From positions 62,001-126,000 of the forward strand of contig JBMHCG010000036.1 in assembly GCA_049890035.1 (NCBI GenBank): 64,000 nt of DNA, in the 5' to 3' direction. The stretch's first letter is position 1; each line of letters starts with the position of its first letter. The notes below the pieces were generated by a model. The model had not been told where the DNA came from. It worked only from the letters and a program-made list of their open reading frames with translations, and did not search any database. The position numbers and the translations under genes were made by a program. Shown here one piece after another: positions 34,541-42,733 of this stretch. This DNA comes from UBA11891 sp049890035 (GTDB lineage Bacteria; Bacteroidota; Bacteroidia; Flavobacteriales; Flavobacteriaceae).

Positions 34541-35107
34541 CTATTTTTTGGGTTTCCACTCAAGTGTTTCCATCAAATGAACTACATCTTTTTCTATATA
34601 CTCCAAAGCAGGCAAAAGAGAATCGTAATTGGGTCGACTGTAGAAGTACAAGGATCCCACCATAAAATGGCGAACGCTATCTGTCAAAAAAAATTGAAGT
34701 TGGGAGGCCGCATCACCGACCACTTTAAAAAGGGTTCCATACACCCGATGATCGGGGTTGATAAACAAGCGCTCTGGTATTTCTTGTGCTTTACCGATGT
34801 GTTTACTGGGAAGTTTATACGCATCGGTCAATAGGGAATCCAGATTATTCGTTACGGGTACATAGGATAGATAAAGCGTAGCCTTCATCTTGGGATATAC
34901 AATTGAGTGTGCCTGTTTGAGGCCCCTTTCTATGGTGGCTATTTGGTTGTATTCGTATTGGAAAGGAATGTTTTGTTGATGTGTTTTATATACCGCTTTA
35001 GGGTATTGCAAACGAAGGAGCCCGTTGGGTTTTGGCAAAATTGTATCGCTACATCCGATCAACACAAGCATAAAAATCAAACAAAAGAGAAATCTAAACA
35101 TGGACAT
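34541..35107 (-). CDS. gldD: Gliding motility lipoprotein GldD
   Basis: 188 residues. A lipoprotein signal with Cys19 (MLVLIGCSD) is followed by PKPNGLLRLQYP, and the central segments DAYKLPSKHI, VYGTLFKVVGDAASQLQFFLTDS (two parts) and LYFYSRPNYDSLLP are typical of GldD. GldD is needed for gliding and for the type IX secretion machinery in flavobacteria, though its exact function is unclear. It overlaps gldE by one base, as in other flavobacteria. This strongly supports placement in Flavobacteriia. Confidence 0.93.
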   Translation of the reverse strand: MSMFRFLFCLIFMLVLIGCSDTILPKPNGLLRLQYPKAVYKTHQQNIPFQYEYNQIATIERGLKQAHSIVYPKMKATLYLSYVPVTNNLDSLLTDAYKLPSKHIGKAQEIPERLFINPDHRVYGTLFKVVGDAASQLQFFLTDSVRHFMVGSLYFYSRPNYDSLLPALEYIEKDVVHLMETLEWKPKK

Positions 35108-36420
35108 CAGTTCTTAGAGAGGGTTACTTTGATCTGCTTAATCCGTTTACGATCGACTGATTCTACTGTAAACACAACAGACTCAAAGTGAAGTTTGTGG
35201 CCTAGTTTTGGAAGATTTTGACCCAATTCCAACAAAAAACCTGCTAGTGTTTCGGCTTCTCCTTTGACTTTTTCAAAAGCATCGATATCGGTAATAGGAA
35301 CAACCTTTAAGAAATCTTTTAAACTCGTTTTGGCATCAAAAACATAATTGTGAGCATCTATTTTTGAGTAAAACAGGGCATCTTCATCAAATTCATCTGA
35401 AATGTCCCCTACGATTTCTTCTATAATATCTTCAAGCGTAATGACACCTTGCGTACCACCGTACTCATCAACTACTACTGCCAAATGAATTTTTTTCTGC
35501 TGAAATTCCGATAACAAGTCATCCAGTTTTTTGTTCTCTGGAACATAAAATGGGGGTCTTAGAAGGCTGTGCCAATCAAAATCTTTTTGCTGTAAATGGG
35601 GGATGAGATCTTTGATGTAAAGGATTCCTGAAATCTCTTCCTGTTTCTCTTTGTGAACGGGGATACGCGAAAATCCTTTATCAATAATCATAGGAACTAT
35701 TTCATCCAATGGAGATGCTTCGGATAAAGTAAACATATCTACGCGTGGGCACATGACTTCTTTCACCTCAGTATTTCCAAAATTAACAATACCCTGTAGG
35801 ATTTTCTCTTCTTCCAGAGTACGCTTTTCCTCTGTATTCAACTCCAAAACTTGAGACAACTGGTCCACCGAAAACTCATTTTTCTGGTTTTTGGCCCTTT
35901 TTTCAAACCACGAAGTCAAACGACTCATCGGACTGGTTAAGAAAAAAAGTAAATAACGATCCAATACTTTCAGAACAGGGGCCATTCTTTGGGAAAAACC
36001 AAGAGCATTTCTATTGGCGTACACTTTGGGAACAATTTCTCCAAACACCAATATCAAACCCGTTATCAACCCTATCTCTATCAATAACACCACTATCGGG
36101 TTTTGAATGCCACTCAAATACAAGGGGCTTAGCGACGCAAAAAGAAGAACAATGGCGATATTTATAAAATTATTGGCAACTAAAATGATAGCTAATAAAC
36201 GGTTGGGGTGGTTTAGAAGCGATCGAATAAGTCCTATGTGTTTTTTGCTTTGGCTCTCCGCCTCATTTAATTGAGCAGTACTCAAAGAAAAAAAAGCCAC
36301 TTCAGCACCCGATATGAGCGCAGAGGATAATATCAATCCGAGTAAGACCACAATCTTCAACCAAATAAATGGCGAAGTAGAGACAAATAATCCAAAAAAG
36401 AGCAGCGGTTCCGGATCCAA
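35107..36420 (-). CDS. gldE: Gliding motility protein GldE (CNNM/CBS-domain family)
   Basis: 437 residues. An N-terminal CNNM (DUF21) membrane domain has about four helices (residues 18-180). Two CBS domains follow (about 215-335; CPRVDMFTL, GILYIKDLI, VVVDEYGGTQGVITLEDIIEEIVG in parts), and a C-terminal CorC/HlyC domain completes the chain. This matches GldE, a partner of GldD in gliding and type IX secretion, and also the broader CorB/CorC magnesium transport family. It is directly followed by gldD and preceded by ssb. Confidence 0.93.
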   Translation of the reverse strand: MDPEPLLFFGLFVSTSPFIWLKIVVLLGLILSSALISGAEVAFFSLSTAQLNEAESQSKKHIGLIRSLLNHPNRLLAIILVANNFINIAIVLLFASLSPLYLSGIQNPIVVLLIEIGLITGLILVFGEIVPKVYANRNALGFSQRMAPVLKVLDRYLLFFLTSPMSRLTSWFEKRAKNQKNEFSVDQLSQVLELNTEEKRTLEEEKILQGIVNFGNTEVKEVMCPRVDMFTLSEASPLDEIVPMIIDKGFSRIPVHKEKQEEISGILYIKDLIPHLQQKDFDWHSLLRPPFYVPENKKLDDLLSEFQQKKIHLAVVVDEYGGTQGVITLEDIIEEIVGDISDEFDEDALFYSKIDAHNYVFDAKTSLKDFLKVVPITDIDAFEKVKGEAETLAGFLLELGQNLPKLGHKLHFESVVFTVESVDRKRIKQIKVTLSKN

Positions 36421-36435
36421 TAAAATTAGTTTAAT

Positions 36436-36858
36436 TTAAAATGGAAGGTCATCATCTGGAGGGGTTTCTGCCACAGAAGGAGATTCCGATGGTGGTTGGT
36501 TGCCCTGGGTATCATTCTGTTTTTTTGTATTCAAAAAAGTAAATTCATTGACATGAACTTCGGTTGTATACCGATCAACACCGTCCTTGGATTGCCATTT
36601 ACGCGTTTTTAGCTTGCCTTCTAAATAGACTTTATCGCCTTTACTGAGATATTTTTCACATATCTCAGCCGCTTTGTTTCGCAATACAACCGAATGCCAC
36701 TCCGTATTGGTTATGCGTTCGCCACTGCTTTTGTTCGTGTACGATTCGTTTGTGGCAAGATTGAATCGACCGATGCAATCGCCACCGTCGAAATAGTGAA
36801 GTTTAACATCATCACCGAGATGCCCAATTAAAATAACTTTGTTTAAGGTTCCATTCAT
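36436..36858 (-). CDS. ssb: Single-stranded DNA-binding protein
   Basis: 140 residues. The OB-fold starts at LNKVILIGHLGDDVKLHYFDGG and continues through GRFNLATNESY, NTEWHSVVL and KGDKVYLEGKLKTRKW. The C-terminus is acidic and ends DDDLPF, the tip that binds partner proteins such as RecO and exonucleases. It coats single-stranded DNA during replication and repair. A consensus -7 element (36893-36900) lies 35 bases upstream within the end of mutY, so ssb may have its own promoter. Confidence 0.95.
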   Translation of the reverse strand: MNGTLNKVILIGHLGDDVKLHYFDGGDCIGRFNLATNESYTNKSSGERITNTEWHSVVLRNKAAEICEKYLSKGDKVYLEGKLKTRKWQSKDGVDRYTTEVHVNEFTFLNTKKQNDTQGNQPPSESPSVAETPPDDDLPF

Positions 36859-36881
36859 ATTCGTAGAATTTTAAGGCTATT

Positions 36882-37934
36882 TCAAATATAAGAATTTTCT
36901 TTTTCGTTGAATTCTTTTAGGAAATTGGCAATAGGAACTGGAACCGCTAGAGAATGGACGGCATCTTGTGTGAATAAAGGGTGGTTGAATTTCGTTACTT
37001 GAACATACCAAAATACGATTGTAATGTGTTGATGGCTCAACTTGTGAACGAAGGCAGGCTTCCATTGCCTTGGTTTTTCTCCATTTGAAGTATATTTTTC
37101 GACAGTCTCTAGGAGCACTTTATTGGGACGAGAGATTTGTCTTTTGAGTTCAACTAAGGGGAATTGGAATAATTTGTGCCAGATCCCTGGTTCGTGACGT
37201 TGTTCAAGATGCCACATGCCTTCTGGGGTTCGAAAAACCAAATAGTTGAAATACCGTTTGGTGATCGTGGGCTTTTTTGATTTCACGGGGAGTTGTGCGA
37301 CACGTTCCCATTGATGGGCTTTGCAAGAAGCAACCAAAGGGCAAACTGTACAATTAGGGTTTTGAGGGACACATTGTAAGGCCCCCAATTCCATTACAGC
37401 TTGATTGAAAGTACCAGGATCTTTTGAAGGTAACACCTCTTGAGCAAGCTTTTTGAATATCTTAAATGCAACCGTTGAGGGTAACGGTATGTCGATACCA
37501 AAAAAACGAGCATAAACCCGATATACATTCCCATCAACAACAGCATGAGGTAAATCAAAGGCAATGGATGCAATGGCACTGGCAGTATAATCACCTACCC
37601 CCTTTAATGTTAATAGCGTTGTGAATTGGTCAGGAAAATCCCCCCCCCGTTTCTCGCTTATATACTTCGCTGTGGTGTGCAGATTCCTTGCTCTTGAATA
37701 ATAACCCAATCCTTGCCAAAATTTTAAAACCGTTGCTTCTTGGGCATTAGCTAAATCGTGTACGGTGGGATAAGCTGCAATAAAAGCATTATAGTAAGGA
37801 AGCCCTTGTTGGGTTCGAGTTTGCTGCATAATGACCTCTGAAAGCCATATTTTATAAGGATCTTTGGTTTGCCGCCAAGGAAAATCTCTTTTGTGAACTT
37901 CATACCAATCAAGTAAGGTGTTTTGCCAATCCAT
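36882..37934 (-). CDS. mutY: A/G-specific adenine glycosylase MutY
   Basis: 350 residues. It removes adenine opposite 8-oxoguanine. The HhH-GPD motif is around LLTLKGVGDYTASAIASIAFD, with the catalytic Asp in VDGNVYRV. The iron-sulfur cluster ligands follow the rule C-x6-C-x2-C-x5-C (CVPQNPNCTVCPLVASC). A C-terminal NUDIX-like domain recognises 8-oxoguanine. A TATCTTTG element lies 6 bases before the ATG (37940-37947), which might give a very short or leaderless transcript. The gene is divergent from the HU gene. Confidence 0.95.
   Translation of the reverse strand: MDWQNTLLDWYEVHKRDFPWRQTKDPYKIWLSEVIMQQTRTQQGLPYYNAFIAAYPTVHDLANAQEATVLKFWQGLGYYSRARNLHTTAKYISEKRGGDFPDQFTTLLTLKGVGDYTASAIASIAFDLPHAVVDGNVYRVYARFFGIDIPLPSTVAFKIFKKLAQEVLPSKDPGTFNQAVMELGALQCVPQNPNCTVCPLVASCKAHQWERVAQLPVKSKKPTITKRYFNYLVFRTPEGMWHLEQRHEPGIWHKLFQFPLVELKRQISRPNKVLLETVEKYTSNGEKPRQWKPAFVHKLSHQHITIVFWYVQVTKFNHPLFTQDAVHSLAVPVPIANFLKEFNEKENSYI
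36893..36900 (-). promoter_or_regulatory. Bacteroidota -7 element for ssb inside the end of mutY
   Basis: The minus-strand sequence TATATTTG matches TAnnTTTG exactly and is 35 bases before the ssb start. No TTG is evident at -33. It would allow ssb-gldE-gldD transcription independent of mutY. Confidence 0.45.
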
Positions 37935-37939
37935 GGTGA

Positions 37940-37947
37940 CAAAGATA
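37940..37947 (-). promoter_or_regulatory. Possible -7 element close to the mutY start
   Basis: TATCTTTG on the minus strand matches TAnnTTTG exactly but ends 5 bases before the start codon. If used, transcription would begin at about the ATG itself (leaderless or nearly so). No TTG lies at -33. Confidence 0.3.
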
Positions 37948-38015
37948 TTGGTTTCATGGCGCCATTCATATGCTTTAAAAAGGTTAGACAGAGTAGTTTA
38001 TAACGTATTAATGTG

Positions 38016-38023
38016 TATATTTG
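38016..38023 (+). promoter_or_regulatory. Bacteroidota -7 element of the HU gene
   Basis: TATATTTG matches TAnnTTTG exactly and lies 43 bases before the HU start. The following bases GCGAG are shared with the element ahead of the starch-synthase-like gene (51047-51054, minus strand). Confidence 0.55.
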
Positions 38024-38066
38024 CGAGCCTTTAAATCTATTAGTCTAAATCTGTAAAAATAATAGA

Positions 38067-38357
38067 ATGACAAAAGCAGATATCGTATCCAACATATCAG
38101 AGCAATCGGGCATTGACAAGACCGACGTTCAGGCCGTTGTAGAAAAATTCATGGAAGAAGTTAAGGGTTCTCTTGAAAAAGGGGAAAATGTTTATTTGAG
38201 AGGCTTTGGTAGTTTTATCATCAAAACCCGAGCCGAAAAAACAGGAAGAAACATTTCAAAAAATGTAGCTGTTCAAATCCCTGCACATAACATCCCCGCT
38301 TTCAAGCCTGCAAAAGTGTTTGTCCAAGGAGTAAAATCCAAAGTACCTGTGGCTTAA
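38067..38357 (+). CDS. HU/IHF-family DNA-binding protein
   Basis: 96 residues. The family pattern is clear: MTKADIVSNISEQSGI, LRGFGSFIIKTRAEKTGRN for the first strand and arm, and IPAFKPAKVF at the end. It is a nucleoid protein that bends DNA as a homodimer. The gap to a short micro-gene (38391) is 33 bases. mutY is divergent upstream, an arrangement found in many Bacteroidota. The arm region GRNISKNVAVQIPAHN differs somewhat from the enterobacterial type. Confidence 0.95.
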   Translation: MTKADIVSNISEQSGIDKTDVQAVVEKFMEEVKGSLEKGENVYLRGFGSFIIKTRAEKTGRNISKNVAVQIPAHNIPAFKPAKVFVQGVKSKVPVA

Positions 38358-38390
38358 TAAAATTATTGTTCAACTTAATTCAACATTTGT

Positions 38391-38480
38391 ATGCCTAGTG
38401 GTAAAAAACGTAAAAGACACAAGGTAGCGACGCACAAGCGTAAAAAACGCAGAAGAGCGAATCGCCACAAAAAGAAATAG
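38391..38480 (+). CDS. COX24/AURKAIP1-like basic micro-protein, probable ribosomal protein
   Basis: A 29-residue gene, too short for normal gene calling. It starts MPSGKKRKRHKVATHKRKKR and ends in a His-Lys-rich tail; about 60% of residues are Lys, Arg or His. This matches the COX24_C/AURKAIP1 family (mitoribosomal mS38 and bacterial counterparts), which contacts the small ribosomal subunit. In Bacteroidota this protein is highly conserved and often precedes rng, as it does here. Location is the cytoplasm, probably on the 30S subunit. It lies between HU (33 bases) and rng (129 bases). Confidence 0.85.
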   Translation: MPSGKKRKRHKVATHKRKKRRRANRHKKK

Positions 38481-38609
38481 TGTGTAGGTCACACTCAAAA
38501 CTATTCCCACGTTCATTGAAATTGTTTTTGAAAAAAAACAACAGGTAATAACCTGATATTTATTGTTTAATCTATCAATCCTTATAGGGTTGGTGCAAAC
38601 TAGTTCAGA

Positions 38610-40163
38610 GTGAATAAAGAATTGATTATCCGATCGAATTCCTCTGCTGTTGATTTTGCTTTGCTCAAGGATGGAAAATTAATTGAGCTAAACAAAGAAG
38701 TGGAAAACAATAAGTTTTCTGTTGGTGACATTTATGTTGCCAAAATCAGAAAATCGATTGCTGGGCTCAATGCAGCCTTTGCTAACGTTGGTCATGAAAA
38801 AGATGGATTTTTACACTATCATGATTTGGGGCCACGATTCCCTTCGATGCTAAAGTTTTTGAAACAAATAAGTACAGGTAAGCAAAAAGACTATTTCCTT
38901 AAAAATTTCCAACTCGAGCACGAGATTCCCAAAGACGGTAATATAGAAACTGCTGTAAAAAGTCAGCAAACCGTATTGGTCCAGGTTGTAAAAGAACCTA
39001 TTTCGACCAAAGGGCCTAGATTGAGTTCGGAAATTTCCCTTGCTGGACGTTTTATGGTTGTCATGCCATTTTCGGACCGCGTATCCATCTCACAAAAAAT
39101 AATGGATAAAAATGAAAAAAGCCGCTTGAAAAGGCTGGTTCAGAGTATCCGTCCGAAAGGATTTGGTATTATTATCCGCACGGTGGCTGAAGGCCAAAAA
39201 GTAGCCGAACTCGATGCCGATTTACAGGCATTATTAAAACGGTGGAAAAATTTGTGCCAACAGCTCCCACGAATTGACAAATACCCTACTAAAGTATTGA
39301 GTGAAATTAACCGATCTTCCTCCATACTGAGGGATGTTTTTGATGATAGCTTTAAGGGTATTCATACTGATGATCCACAAATGCTCGAAGAAGTAAAAGA
39401 GTATTTAGCATCTATTGCTCCTAAAAAACAGGGAATCGCCAAGCTCTATAATGACCGCCTTCCTATTTTTGAAAAATTTGGGATTGATCGTCAAATCAAA
39501 ACGAGTTTTGGTCAGACTGTTTCCATGCAAAAGGGTGCTTATTTAGTTATTGAGCATACGGAAGCACTGCATGTCATTGATGTTAATAGTGGCAACCGAT
39601 CCAACAAATCGCGCTCACAAGAAGATACGGCTCTTGAAGTCAACATGATTGCTGCCTCCGAAATTGCTCGCCAATTGCGTTTGCGAGATATGGGTGGTAT
39701 CATTGTAGTGGATTTTATTGATATGGCCTCTGGAGAAAACAGACGTAAACTCTTTGAACACCTCAGAGAGTCTATGAAAGAAGACCGGACCAAACACAAA
39801 ATTTTACCTCCCAGTAAATTTGGTTTGATACAAATAACACGTCAACGTGTGCGCCCAGAGATGAATATAAAAACCAAAGAGCGCAATCCAAATCAAAATG
39901 GAGAAGTCGAAGCACCCATCGTTCTAATCGACAAAATCAACGCAGAACTTAACAAAATTGTTAAGCTTAAGCAGAACAAAGGGCAAAACATTCATTTGCA
40001 TTTGCATCCTTTCATTGCTGCTTATCTCACCAAAGGATTTCCATCCATCCGGTTCAAATGGTGGTTAGAACACAAAAAGTGGGTTCGTATCGTACCCAGA
40101 AATGCTTACTTGTATTTAGATTTTCGTTTTCTTAACAATGAAGGAAAACGACTTAGGAATTAA
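38610..40163 (+). CDS. rng: Ribonuclease G/E-family endoribonuclease
   Basis: 517 residues starting with GTG. An S1-like RNA-binding domain lies at about residues 35-125 (VGDIYVAKIRKSIAGLNAAFANVGHEKDGFL in parts). The RNase H-like catalytic part carries Asp residues in HVIDVNSG and GIIVVDFIDM, the Mg-binding pair of the family. The CPxCxG zinc link of E. coli RNase E/G is absent; the segment instead reads TRQRVRPEMN and NGEVEAPIVLID. It processes rRNA and degrades mRNA. A good terminator follows. Confidence 0.93.
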   Translation: MNKELIIRSNSSAVDFALLKDGKLIELNKEVENNKFSVGDIYVAKIRKSIAGLNAAFANVGHEKDGFLHYHDLGPRFPSMLKFLKQISTGKQKDYFLKNFQLEHEIPKDGNIETAVKSQQTVLVQVVKEPISTKGPRLSSEISLAGRFMVVMPFSDRVSISQKIMDKNEKSRLKRLVQSIRPKGFGIIIRTVAEGQKVAELDADLQALLKRWKNLCQQLPRIDKYPTKVLSEINRSSSILRDVFDDSFKGIHTDDPQMLEEVKEYLASIAPKKQGIAKLYNDRLPIFEKFGIDRQIKTSFGQTVSMQKGAYLVIEHTEALHVIDVNSGNRSNKSRSQEDTALEVNMIAASEIARQLRLRDMGGIIVVDFIDMASGENRRKLFEHLRESMKEDRTKHKILPPSKFGLIQITRQRVRPEMNIKTKERNPNQNGEVEAPIVLIDKINAELNKIVKLKQNKGQNIHLHLHPFIAAYLTKGFPSIRFKWWLEHKKWVRIVPRNAYLYLDFRFLNNEGKRLRN

Positions 40164-40165
40164 GT

Positions 40166-40197
40166 AAACCGCCTTACTATTGTAGGGCGGTTTTTTT
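40166..40197 (+). terminator. Rho-independent terminator after rng
   Basis: AAACCGCC (40166-40173) and GGCGGTTT (40186-40193) form an 8-bp stem with a 12-base loop, followed by a T run. It lies directly after the rng stop and 12 bases before recX. Confidence 0.88.
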
Positions 40198-40208
40198 ATT
40201 TTTACAGT

Positions 40209-40694
40209 ATGCCGAAACAGTCCTTTACCCTTGCCGAGGCACAAAAAAAACTGGAACATTATTGTGCCTACCAAGAACGTTGCCATTTGGAGGTACGAAC
40301 CAAACTCACTTCTTTAGGAATGATCCCCTTGGTTCAGGATGAAATTATTACGCGCCTAGTGCAAAATAATTACCTCAATGAAAGTCGTTTCGCACAGAGC
40401 TTTGTCCGTGGAAAATTCCGCTTCAAAAAATGGGGGAAAGAACGAATCGTTCGAGAATTGCAACAGCGGCAAATTACTTCTTACAACATTCAGCTTGGTC
40501 TTAAGGAAATAGAGCCCATGGACTACCAAGAAACATTCACAAGTTTAATCCTGAAATTTTGGAAACAGTACGAAACGAAACCGTATGCCATTCGAAAAAA
40601 AAAAGTTTTTGATGCTTTGAAGTATCGGGGTTGGGAATCGGAAATGATATGGAATCAATTAGCAAATCTTGAACGTCTTAAAAAAGATGAATGA
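40209..40694 (+). CDS. recX: RecX-family regulatory protein
   Basis: 161 residues. The RecX family consists of three-helix repeats. The first is AQKKLEHYCAYQERCHLEVRTKL, then the characteristic NNYLNESRFAQSFVRGKFRFKKWGKERI segment (described in parts), and the last repeat near KKKVFDALKYRGW. RecX modulates RecA filaments. recA itself is not in the window. The gene follows the rng terminator, so it should have its own promoter or read through. The 117-base gap after it shows nothing clear. Confidence 0.9.
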   Translation: MPKQSFTLAEAQKKLEHYCAYQERCHLEVRTKLTSLGMIPLVQDEIITRLVQNNYLNESRFAQSFVRGKFRFKKWGKERIVRELQQRQITSYNIQLGLKEIEPMDYQETFTSLILKFWKQYETKPYAIRKKKVFDALKYRGWESEMIWNQLANLERLKKDE

Positions 40695-40811
40695 AAACGT
40701 CAAAATGATGCACTCGCATTGTTGGCAGTTAGATTTATAAATCCTTAAAATGGGAATACATATTTATTCCTGATCGTAAAAGAATAAAAGAAAAAACACG
40801 CAAAGGGTATT

Positions 40812-41090
40812 TCAGTCGCTAAGTAGGATGATTTTATTATCCTTCATCTCTACGGTACCGGAAGCTATACTTAAAATAAGTTCGTTTGGAGATACACTTT
40901 CAAACCAGGGATGTGCTTCTTTTGGGAGTTCAATCGTGCCTTTGACCGTAACTCTCCCTTTTTGAAGGGTAGAAACAATGGGGGCGTGATTTTCCAAAAT
41001 CTGGAAACTCCCTTTTGTTCCTGGCAAACTAATCGCAGTAATTTCTCCTCGGAAGAGCGTCGTTTCGGGTGAAATAATCTCTAGATACAT
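40812..41090 (-). CDS. atpC: F1 ATP synthase epsilon subunit, short form
   Basis: 92 residues. The N-terminal beta sandwich is complete: MYLEIISPETTLFRGEITAI, LPGTKGSFQILENHAPIVSTL and a final strand MKDNKIILLSD. The C-terminal two-helix domain, about 45 residues in E. coli, is missing. That domain inhibits ATP hydrolysis, so this enzyme must be controlled by other means. Short epsilon subunits are found in other Bacteroidota. It overlaps atpD by one base and is co-transcribed with it. The other ATP synthase genes are not near. Confidence 0.93.
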   Translation of the reverse strand: MYLEIISPETTLFRGEITAISLPGTKGSFQILENHAPIVSTLQKGRVTVKGTIELPKEAHPWFESVSPNELILSIASGTVEMKDNKIILLSD

Positions 41091-42601
41091 TATTCCTCAG
41101 CTAACATTTTTTCTCCGGCTTCAATTGCCTCTTCGATAGATCCCTTTAAATTAAAAGCGGCTTCTGGTAAGTGATCCAGTTCACCATCCATGATCATGTT
41201 GAAACCTTTGATCGTTTCTTTGATATCTACCAAAACACCGGGGATACCTGTAAATTGTTCTGCGACGTGGAAAGGTTGTGATAGGAAACGTTGTACACGA
41301 CGAGCGCGAGATACGGCTAATTTATCTTCTTCAGACAATTCTTCCATTCCTAAGATAGCAATGATGTCCTGTAACTCCTTGTAGCGTTGTAACAATTCTT
41401 TAACCCGTTGCGCGCAATTGTAATGTTCATCACCTAGAATTTCAGCAGTAAGAATACGAGAGGTAGAATCCAAAGGATCAACAGCCGGGTAGATTCCTAA
41501 CTCCGCAATTTTTCGAGACAAAACAGTCGTTGCGTCTAGGTGGGCAAAAGTGGTTGCTGGGGCGGGATCTGTTAAGTCGTCGGCAGGTACATAAACAGCC
41601 TGAACAGAAGTAATCGAGCCTTTTTTAGTGGATGTAATTCGTTCCTGCATGGCACCCATTTCTGTAGCCAAAGTAGGTTGGTATCCTACGGCAGAAGGCA
41701 TACGACCTAAAAGTGCAGACACTTCAGATCCTGCTTGTGTAAAACGGAAAATATTGTCGACAAAGAAAAGTACGTCTTTCCCCTGACCATCTCCCGCTCC
41801 ATCACGGAAATACTCGGCAATGGTCAATCCAGACAATGCCACACGTGCACGTGCTCCGGGAGGTTCGTTCATTTGACCAAATACAAATGTAGCTTTGGAA
41901 TCCAACATGGCTTTCTTATCCACTTTGGTTAAATCCCATCCGCCTTCTTCCATGGAGTGTAAAAAGTCATCTCCGTACTTGATAATACCAGATTCAAGCA
42001 TTTCGCGAAGCAGATCATTTCCTTCACGAGTACGTTCCCCAACACCAGCAAAAACAGAAAGGCCCCCGTGGCCTTTGGCGATATTGTTAATCAATTCTTG
42101 AATGAGTACAGTTTTACCAACACCAGCTCCCCCGAACAAACCAATTTTACCTCCTTTGGCATAGGGTTCTATCAAGTCGATCACCTTGATTCCAGTAAAC
42201 AAGACTTCAGTAGATGTAGAAAGTTCGTCAAATTCTGGAGCAGCTCTGTGAATGGGCAGGCCGTTTTCGCCTGCTTTAGGGAGTTCTCCCAGACCATCAA
42301 TGGCATCTCCCATTACGTTAAAGAGGCGTCCGTAAACTGCATCACCAATAGGCATTTGGATGGCAGAACCGGTCTGTTTTACAGTAGCACCACGATAGAG
42401 TCCATCAGTGGAATCCATCGAAATGGTTCGTACGGTATCTTCTCCAATATGAGACTGAACTTCCAAGACTAACTTGGAACCATCTTCATTATCAATTTCT
42501 AATGCGTCGTAAATTTTTGGTAGTGTTGCGTCTTTTTCTGCAAAAGTAACGTCAACAACTGGGCCTATAATTTGAGAAACTTTGCCTTGGGTCTGAGCCA
42601 T
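41090..42601 (-). CDS. atpD: F1 ATP synthase beta subunit
   Basis: 503 residues. The Walker A motif GGAGVGKTVL, the GERTREGNDL segment with the catalytic Glu, and the Walker B VLFFVDNIFRF are all present, followed by ALLGRMPSAVGYQPTL. It is the catalytic subunit of F1. It is in a two-gene unit with atpC; the rest of the complex is encoded elsewhere, as in other Bacteroidota. A consensus -7 element lies 27 bases upstream (42628-42635). Confidence 0.97.
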   Translation of the reverse strand: MAQTQGKVSQIIGPVVDVTFAEKDATLPKIYDALEIDNEDGSKLVLEVQSHIGEDTVRTISMDSTDGLYRGATVKQTGSAIQMPIGDAVYGRLFNVMGDAIDGLGELPKAGENGLPIHRAAPEFDELSTSTEVLFTGIKVIDLIEPYAKGGKIGLFGGAGVGKTVLIQELINNIAKGHGGLSVFAGVGERTREGNDLLREMLESGIIKYGDDFLHSMEEGGWDLTKVDKKAMLDSKATFVFGQMNEPPGARARVALSGLTIAEYFRDGAGDGQGKDVLFFVDNIFRFTQAGSEVSALLGRMPSAVGYQPTLATEMGAMQERITSTKKGSITSVQAVYVPADDLTDPAPATTFAHLDATTVLSRKIAELGIYPAVDPLDSTSRILTAEILGDEHYNCAQRVKELLQRYKELQDIIAILGMEELSEEDKLAVSRARRVQRFLSQPFHVAEQFTGIPGVLVDIKETIKGFNMIMDGELDHLPEAAFNLKGSIEEAIEAGEKMLAEE

Positions 42602-42627
42602 CTGAAAATTTTTTACTTTTTGCTGTG

Positions 42628-42635
42628 CAAATATA
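42628..42635 (-). promoter_or_regulatory. Bacteroidota -7 element for atpD-atpC
   Basis: TATATTTG on the minus strand matches TAnnTTTG exactly, 27 bases before the atpD start. A TTG lies 24 bases further upstream, a bit far for -33. Confidence 0.55.
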
Positions 42636-42690
42636 CTAGGTACGAAAGAGATACGCCATCAATTCGGTTTCTTTTTTTTGGAATAAAAAA

Positions 42691-42708
42691 GGGGGCTTTT
42701 GAGCCCCC
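42691..42708 (-). terminator. Terminator of the TonB receptor gene
   Basis: GGGGGCT (42691-42697) and AGCCCCC (42702-42708) form a perfect 7-bp stem with loop TTTG. On the minus strand a T run (six Ts) follows. It sits 26 bases beyond the stop codon of the TonB receptor at 42734. Confidence 0.9.
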
Positions 42709-42733
42709 TTTCTATCGCATTGCATCATACTTC

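Noticed and set aside
38400..38609. Possible tRNA or structured RNA between the micro-gene and rng
   Set aside because: Only a 5-bp hairpin (CAGGT/ACCTG) is seen; there is no cloverleaf or TTC loop.
42068..42472. Plus-strand open frame of 134 codons inside atpD
   Set aside because: It is antisense to a highly conserved gene, and its composition reflects atpD codon use.
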